Positions 7,252 to 11,309 of a stretch of DNA of 11,309 nucleotides are shown one piece after another. Position 1 is the first letter of the stretch. The number at the start of each line of letters is the position of its first letter. Source of the DNA: Deltaproteobacteria bacterium. Its GTDB lineage: Bacteria > Desulfobacterota > Syntrophia > Syntrophales > UBA2185. The stretch covers positions 1 to 11,309 of the forward strand of contig JAPLJQ010000443.1 in NCBI GenBank assembly GCA_026388495.1, read 5' to 3'. The notes below the pieces were generated by a model, which saw only the letters and a list, made by a program, of their open reading frames with translations, had not been told where the DNA came from and searched no databases. A program made the translations under genes and the position numbers.

Positions 7252-8892
7252 TTACATGCCCATGCCGGGGTATCCGCCGCCGGGAGGCATACCACCACCA
7301 CCGCCGCTGCCCTTCTCTTCTGGTTTATCGGCGATCATGCACTGGGTGGTCAGCATCAACGCTGCGACACTCGCTGCATTCTGCAGGGCAAACCTGGTTA
7401 CCTTGGTCGGATCGATGACGCCCGCTTCGATCAGGTCTTCATACTGATCGGTCCTGGCGTTGAATCCGAAGGCACCCTTCTTTGCCTTAACCCTTTCGAC
7501 AGCGATGCTGCCTTCCAGTCCGGCATTCGTCACGATCATCTTCAAGGGCTCCTCAAGGGATTTCTTTACGATGTTCACGCCGATCTGCTCGTCACCTTCC
7601 AGCTTCAGCTTTTCGAGAGCAGGAAGCGCACGGATATATGCCACGCCGCCGCCGGGAACAATTCCCTCTTCCACGGCTGCTCTGGTTGCATTGAGGGCGT
7701 CCTCAACACGGGCCTTCTTTTCTTTCATTTCCGTCTCTGTGGCTGCACCGACCTTGATCACGGCAACGCCGCCGACCAGCTTTGCCAGTCTTTCCTGGAG
7801 TTTTTCTCTGTCATAATCGGATGTCGTTTCTTCAACCTGCGCTCTGATCTGCTTGACTCTTCCTTCCAGGGCTGCCCGGTCACCGGCACCGTCGATAATG
7901 GTGGTATTGTCCTTATTGATGGTAATTCTTTTCGCACGGCCCAGATCTTCCATTTTCGTGTTTTCAAGTTTGGCGCCCATATCTTCGGAAATCATCTTGC
8001 CGCCGGTCAGGATGGCGATGTCTTCCAGCATGGCCTTTCTTCTGTCGCCGAATCCCGGGGCCTTTACAGCGGCCACATTGAGGGTTCCACGAATCTTGTT
8101 GACGACGAGGGTTGCCAGCGCTTCGCCTTCGATATCTTCCGCGATGAGCAGGAGGGGCTTGCCCATCTTTGCGATCTGCTCAAGAATGGGAAGGAGGTCT
8201 TTCATGGAACCGATCTTCTTTTCATTGATAAGAATAAAACAATCTTCCAGATTGACTTCCATTTTTTCCGCATTGGTTACGAAATATGGAGATACATACC
8301 CTCTGTCAAACTGCATACCTTCGACGATTTCCAGTTCCGTCTCCAGTCCCTTTGCCTCTTCCACGGTGATAACGCCTTCTTTACCGACCTTCCCCATGGC
8401 TTCGGCAATGATTTCACCGATTGCTTCGTCATTATTGGCTGAAATGGTTCCAACCTGGGCAATTTCTTTCTGGTCTTTAGTCGGCTTGCTGAGTTTCTTT
8501 AATTCACTTACAACGGCGGCAACAGCCTTCTCGATGCCCCGTTTGAGATCCATCGGATTGCTTCCTGCGGCGACCGTCTTTGCCCCTTCTCTGTAAATAG
8601 CCTGGGCCAGAATGGTGGCTGTCGTGGTTCCGTCACCGGCCACATCGCTTGTCTTGCTGGCCACTTCCTTGACCATCTGGGCGCCCATATTCTCAAACTT
8701 GTCTTCGAGTTCAATTTCCTTGGCTACGGTCACACCGTCTTTCGTCACCGTCGGAGCGCCATAGCTCTTATCCAGGATGACATTTCTTCCCTTCGGACCA
8801 AGGGTTACCTTAACCGCATCTGCAAGGGTATTGACACCCTTGAGAATCGATTTTCTTGCTTCTTCATCATATTGAAGTATCTTTGCTCCCAT
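7252..8892 (-). CDS. groEL: Chaperonin GroEL (Hsp60)
   Basis: Cytosolic ATP-driven chaperonin, 546 residues, the normal length. It forms the double heptameric ring that folds proteins with the GroES lid. The N-terminus GAKILQYDEEARKS, the nucleotide-binding stretch TLGPKGRNVILDKSYG and the invariant VAGDGTTTATILAQ identify it. The apical-domain segments GYVSPYFVTN and PGFGDRRKAML and the equatorial VPGGGVAYIRA are also intact. The C-terminal tail is a GGM-type repeat (GSGGGGGMPPGGGYPGMGM), as usual for cage-lining tails, here with extra Pro and Tyr. AAGGAGG at 8902-8908 lies nine bases before the ATG. It follows groES by 23 bases, making the classical groES-groEL operon, and ends at the hairpin terminator near 7200. 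I see no sign of degradation or fusion. Confidence 0.99.
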   Translation of the reverse strand: MGAKILQYDEEARKSILKGVNTLADAVKVTLGPKGRNVILDKSYGAPTVTKDGVTVAKEIELEDKFENMGAQMVKEVASKTSDVAGDGTTTATILAQAIYREGAKTVAAGSNPMDLKRGIEKAVAAVVSELKKLSKPTKDQKEIAQVGTISANNDEAIGEIIAEAMGKVGKEGVITVEEAKGLETELEIVEGMQFDRGYVSPYFVTNAEKMEVNLEDCFILINEKKIGSMKDLLPILEQIAKMGKPLLLIAEDIEGEALATLVVNKIRGTLNVAAVKAPGFGDRRKAMLEDIAILTGGKMISEDMGAKLENTKMEDLGRAKRITINKDNTTIIDGAGDRAALEGRVKQIRAQVEETTSDYDREKLQERLAKLVGGVAVIKVGAATETEMKEKKARVEDALNATRAAVEEGIVPGGGVAYIRALPALEKLKLEGDEQIGVNIVKKSLEEPLKMIVTNAGLEGSIAVERVKAKKGAFGFNARTDQYEDLIEAGVIDPTKVTRFALQNAASVAALMLTTQCMIADKPEEKGSGGGGGMPPGGGYPGMGM

Positions 8893-8915
8893 CTAACTTA
8901 TCCTCCTTATTGTCA

Positions 8916-9206
8916 TTACTTTTCAATGATTCCCAGAATATCGTCTTCTCTCATGATCATATGTTCCACGCCGTCAATTTTCACTTCCGTACCAGCATAT
9001 TTACTGAAGAGAACCCGATCACCGGCTTTGACGTCAAGCTTGATCAATTTTCCGTCATCTGCGGTTTTTCCTTTGCCTACGGCGACGACTTCACCTTCGA
9101 CGGGTTTTTCTTTGGCTGTATCGGGGATGATGATTCCACCTTTTGTCTTCTCCTCTTCCTCCAACCGCTTAATAATCACCCTATCCTGTAATGGTCTGAT
9201 CTTCAT
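8916..9206 (-). CDS. groES: Co-chaperonin GroES (Hsp10)
   Basis: A 96-residue co-chaperonin that forms the heptameric lid of GroEL. MKIRPLQDRVIIKRLEEEE is the family N-terminus. The mobile loop KTKGGIIIPDTAKEKP, which contacts GroEL, is complete, as are GEVVAVGKG, GDRVLFSKYAGTEVKIDG and the end MREDDILGIIEK. An upstream in-frame ATG at 9230 would add eight residues (MKKGEVSS), but those bases contain the GAAAGGAG ribosome binding site (9218-9225, 11 bases from the chosen ATG), so 9206 is the right start. It is first gene of the groESL operon, driven by the promoter at 9280-9307. Confidence 0.99.
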   Translation of the reverse strand: MKIRPLQDRVIIKRLEEEEKTKGGIIIPDTAKEKPVEGEVVAVGKGKTADDGKLIKLDVKAGDRVLFSKYAGTEVKIDGVEHMIMREDDILGIIEK

Positions 9207-9237
9207 GCTACTAACTTCTCCTTTCTTCATTCTACTT

Positions 9238-9258
9238 TAATATTAAAAAACAATATTA
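9238..9258 (-). promoter_or_regulatory. AT-rich perfect inverted repeat in the groES leader
   Basis: TAATATT (9238-9244) and AATATTA (9252-9258) are perfect inverted 7-base arms with a 7-base A/T-rich loop. They sit between the predicted transcription start (about 9272) and the groES ribosome binding site. It might be a repressor operator or a weak thermolabile mRNA hairpin, or simply AT-rich leader. It is not a CIRCE element (TTAGCACTC-N9-GAGTGCTAA), which I do not find here. Confidence 0.35.
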
Positions 9259-9279
9259 TCCCTCCATGGGTCAGGCCAT

Positions 9280-9307
9280 AAAATATACATCAATTACATC
9301 ATGTCAA
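9280..9307 (-). promoter_or_regulatory. groESL promoter, sigma-70 type
   Basis: On the minus strand TTGACA (9307-9302) is followed after 16 bases by TATTTT (9285-9280). A perfect -35 and a fair -10 would place the start near 9272 and give a leader of about 65 bases. I find neither a sigma-32 type -10 (CCCCATNT) at the correct distance nor a CIRCE operator, so heat control, if any, uses another signal. Confidence 0.7.
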
Positions 9308-9368
9308 GGGATGGTTAACAAAAATTTGCAGGAGCGGAGGGGCAGTCTTTTTTTGTCCGGATTCTTTG

Positions 9369-11132
9369 CTATGAATAACTTCCCTGGTAAACCGGGAAAT
9401 ATAGGGATAGGGTCGTGCCGGCGCCCATTTTGCTTTCAATTTCCACCCTTCCTTGATGGGCTTTCATGAGATGCTTGACGATTGAGAGCCCCAGGCCGGT
9501 GCCTCCCAATTCTCTTGAACGCGCCCTGTCCACACGATAAAACCGTTCTCCTAATCTGGGCATTTCACTTTTTGGTATTCCGACGCCGGTATCAACCACC
9601 TGGATGACCACAGAATCTTTACCTTCTTCATATGCCTTGATGGTTACACTTCCTCCATCGGGCGTAAATTTAACGGCGTTATCGATAACATTCAGAAGAA
9701 CCTGCACTACCCGGTCCCTGTCCGCGTGAATCATGGAAAGGCGTTCGGGAAGGTTTTTGTCGATCTTCAGGTTTTTGTCCTGAGCCCTGCCCTCGAAAAT
9801 GGGCAGCACATGATCAACAACCTCACCGACAGAAACCTCTTCAAGGCGCAACGTCATCTCACCCAGTTCAATATTAGAAAGGGTCAGGAGGTCGTCCACG
9901 AGACGGTTAAGACGACGGGCGTTCTCATCAATGGTGTTGAGAAACGTTTTCGCCGTCAGGATCTCTTCAATGGCCCCGTCCTGAAGGGTTTCAATGAACC
10001 CGATAATGGCGGTAAGGGGGGTTTTTATTTCATGGGTCACATTGGCAACGAAGTCCTCGCGCATCCTCTCTAATTTCTTCAGGCGGGTAATGTCATGAAA
10101 AACCATCATTGTTTTCTCTTCATTGCCGGGAAGTCCATGAATCGCCGAAATATTGACATTCAGAATAACAGGATTTTCATCGCCGAGGCTGATCTCCTGT
10201 GAAATCGGGCGCTTCGTTTCATCGAATATTTCCAGAGCGTTCTGCAAATCAAGATTCCTGAATGCCTCAAGCGACGTCTTGCCGATGACATCAATTGAAT
10301 ACCGCGGGCCGATAATGTCATTCATTCCCTTATTCATTAACTCGATACGTTTTTGATTGTTCAGAACGACCACGCCTTCGATCATGCTGGCAAAGGCGGA
10401 CTCCAGCTTCCCCCTCTCCTCATCGGCATATCTGACTTTCTCCCGATATTGTTCAACCATGCAGTTGATATTTTTTGCCAGTTGCCCGATCTCGTCGTCT
10501 GATTCCACCAGAAGCGTACCGGGGTTTTCGCCATCGCATATTTTTTGTGTGTATGAGCCGATTTTCCGGATGGGCGATACAAACTTCCGGGAAAACAAAA
10601 AAGCCACAATCAGAGAGGAGGATGCAACGATTAGAATAAACCAGTACATGGCATGATATATCTGATCCGTCGACCTTTTCACGTCAAAAAGAGGTCTTGC
10701 CAGACGAATGTAGCCTTTCAATTCAGAACCATCCATGATCGGCGATGCGACATAGAACATATCCACACCCAGGGAGTGGCTGAAACGGATCGCTTCGCCA
10801 TGCCCCTTGATTCTGACCTCCTGAATTTCCGGGCGGTTCAGATGACTTTCCATCTCCGATATGTTTTTCTCCGAGTCCACAATTACTCTGCCGGAAGGAT
10901 CCACCAGGGTAATTCGGGCATGGGATACATCGGCCAGGGTCTTTATTTTGTTTTCAATTTCATTTCCCGGCATCATCGCCATGATACGCGACCGCGCTGT
11001 CAGATCATCCTTTACTTCCCTGATGAATGAGACTTCGATCTGCTGAATCATGAAAAAGCTCATGCCCACAAGAGCAAGGACGATCATCAAGATATAACTG
11101 CCGAATACCTTTTGGAACAGACTGCTTTTCAA
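9369..11132 (-). CDS. phoR: PhoR-type membrane sensor histidine kinase
   Basis: Inner-membrane two-component sensor kinase, 587 residues from the TTG at 11132. TM1 is ~12-29, a periplasmic sensor domain ~30-162, TM2 ~163-181, HAMP ~182-234 (SPIRKIG...DEIGQLAKNIN), a PAS domain ~240-350 (MIEGVVVLNNQKRIELMN), then HisKA. The phosphorylated histidine is in FVANVTHEIKTPL (H367). The ATPase domain shows N-box NVIDNAVKFTP (N481, N485), DTGVGIP (514-520), FYRVD and GGTGLGLSIVKH (543-554). PhoR identity rests on this architecture and on phoU immediately upstream; the partner PhoB-like regulator is not in the window. Start choice: TTG at 11132 has GGGAGGAG four bases upstream and follows the phoU stop by one base. 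A GTG at 11153 (seven residues more, overlapping phoU) has a weaker GGAG and is the alternative. Confidence 0.88.
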   Translation of the reverse strand: MKSSLFQKVFGSYILMIVLALVGMSFFMIQQIEVSFIREVKDDLTARSRIMAMMPGNEIENKIKTLADVSHARITLVDPSGRVIVDSEKNISEMESHLNRPEIQEVRIKGHGEAIRFSHSLGVDMFYVASPIMDGSELKGYIRLARPLFDVKRSTDQIYHAMYWFILIVASSSLIVAFLFSRKFVSPIRKIGSYTQKICDGENPGTLLVESDDEIGQLAKNINCMVEQYREKVRYADEERGKLESAFASMIEGVVVLNNQKRIELMNKGMNDIIGPRYSIDVIGKTSLEAFRNLDLQNALEIFDETKRPISQEISLGDENPVILNVNISAIHGLPGNEEKTMMVFHDITRLKKLERMREDFVANVTHEIKTPLTAIIGFIETLQDGAIEEILTAKTFLNTIDENARRLNRLVDDLLTLSNIELGEMTLRLEEVSVGEVVDHVLPIFEGRAQDKNLKIDKNLPERLSMIHADRDRVVQVLLNVIDNAVKFTPDGGSVTIKAYEEGKDSVVIQVVDTGVGIPKSEMPRLGERFYRVDRARSRELGGTGLGLSIVKHLMKAHQGRVEIESKMGAGTTLSLYFPVYQGSYS

Positions 11133-11133
11133 C

Positions 11134-11309
11134 CTACTCCTCCCGGGGGTCACAAATCGCTCCGTGTCTCACGCTTTTGCCCGTAACCATATATACCACC
11201 ATATCGGCAATACCGACCGCGTGGTCGGCAATCCTTTCAAGGCTCTTGGATACCTGAGAAATGATCAGCGCCCTGTGAATGGTCCGGACGTCTTCCATCA
11301 TATAGGTAA
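11134..11309 (-). CDS. phoU: PhoU, phosphate transport regulator (C-terminal part)
   Basis: The last 57 codons of a gene that begins beyond the window end, terminating in TAG at 11136-11134. The stretch SKSLERIADHAVGIADMVVYMVTGKSVRH is the conserved C-terminal metal-binding helix of PhoU (E/D-x-x-x-D pattern in ERIAD, followed by H-A-x-x-I-A-D and the G-K-x-V-R-H end). PhoU is a cytoplasmic three-helix-bundle repeat protein that couples the Pst phosphate transporter to the PhoR kinase and represses the Pho response when phosphate is ample. It lies immediately upstream of the phoR-type kinase with essentially no spacer, supporting a shared transcript and the assignment of both genes. Confidence 0.95.
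   Translation of the reverse strand, partial: TYMMEDVRTIHRALIISQVSKSLERIADHAVGIADMVVYMVTGKSVRHGAICDPREE

Noticed and set aside
7249..8442. 397-codon plus-strand open frame through groEL
   Set aside because: It lies opposite an unmistakable GroEL and is explained by the codon pattern of that gene.
9231..9368. Terminator for the phoR transcript and CIRCE element upstream of groES
   Set aside because: No GC-rich hairpin followed by a T-run on the minus strand and no TTAGCACTC-type repeat could be found.
1..11309. CRISPR array, tRNA or rRNA genes
   Set aside because: No regularly spaced repeat series and no recognisable tRNA or rRNA sequence were seen on either strand.

Overview
The window reads as chromosomal DNA of a Gram-negative bacterium. 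GroES/GroEL and the PhoU/PhoR-type proteins look like those of the Deltaproteobacteria (Desulfobacterota; Syntrophus-like lineages are my best guess). This is inferred from overall protein character and gene order, not from a database search. Codon use is moderately GC-rich in the groESL, phoU/phoR and helicase parts. It is clearly AT-richer in the left third, which suggests an accessory segment.

Left part (1-3939, + strand): bases 1-134 carry paired near-identical repeats ending in TTGACA and look like one end of an insertion sequence, probably IS21-like. This end abuts what seems to be the 3' remnant of a disrupted gene (about 134-268). Next comes a tight three-gene operon with one- to four-base overlaps: an AAA-family ATPase of the DUF3696 type with a charged helical middle, a 300-residue protein with a degenerate phospholipase D-like C-terminal half, and a 282-residue protein of unknown family. 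The architecture (SMC/ABC-like ATPase, two co-translated uncharacterised partners, adjacent transposon debris, low GC) is that of an anti-phage or other conflict system. It is the best candidate here for something poorly described.

Middle (3940-7214, + strand): a 154-base spacer holds overlapping sigma-54-like and sigma-70-like promoter motifs. It precedes a second three-gene operon: a small membrane-anchored protein (81 aa), a tiny four-cysteine zinc-ribbon protein (59 aa, GTG start) and an 874-residue DEAD/DEAH-type superfamily 2 helicase. The helicase is related to the MrfA/DUF1998 group but lacks that group's C-terminal cysteine cluster. A hairpin at 7191-7214 closes this operon and, from the other side, the convergent groESL operon.

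Right part (7252-11309, - strand): housekeeping genes. groES-groEL has a near-consensus sigma-70 promoter and an AT-rich inverted repeat in its leader, with no CIRCE element visible. Upstream of it on the same strand lie a PhoR-type membrane histidine kinase and the C-terminal end of phoU, which runs off the window edge. phoU and phoR are essentially contiguous and presumably belong to a phosphate (Pho/Pst) regulatory operon continuing beyond the window.
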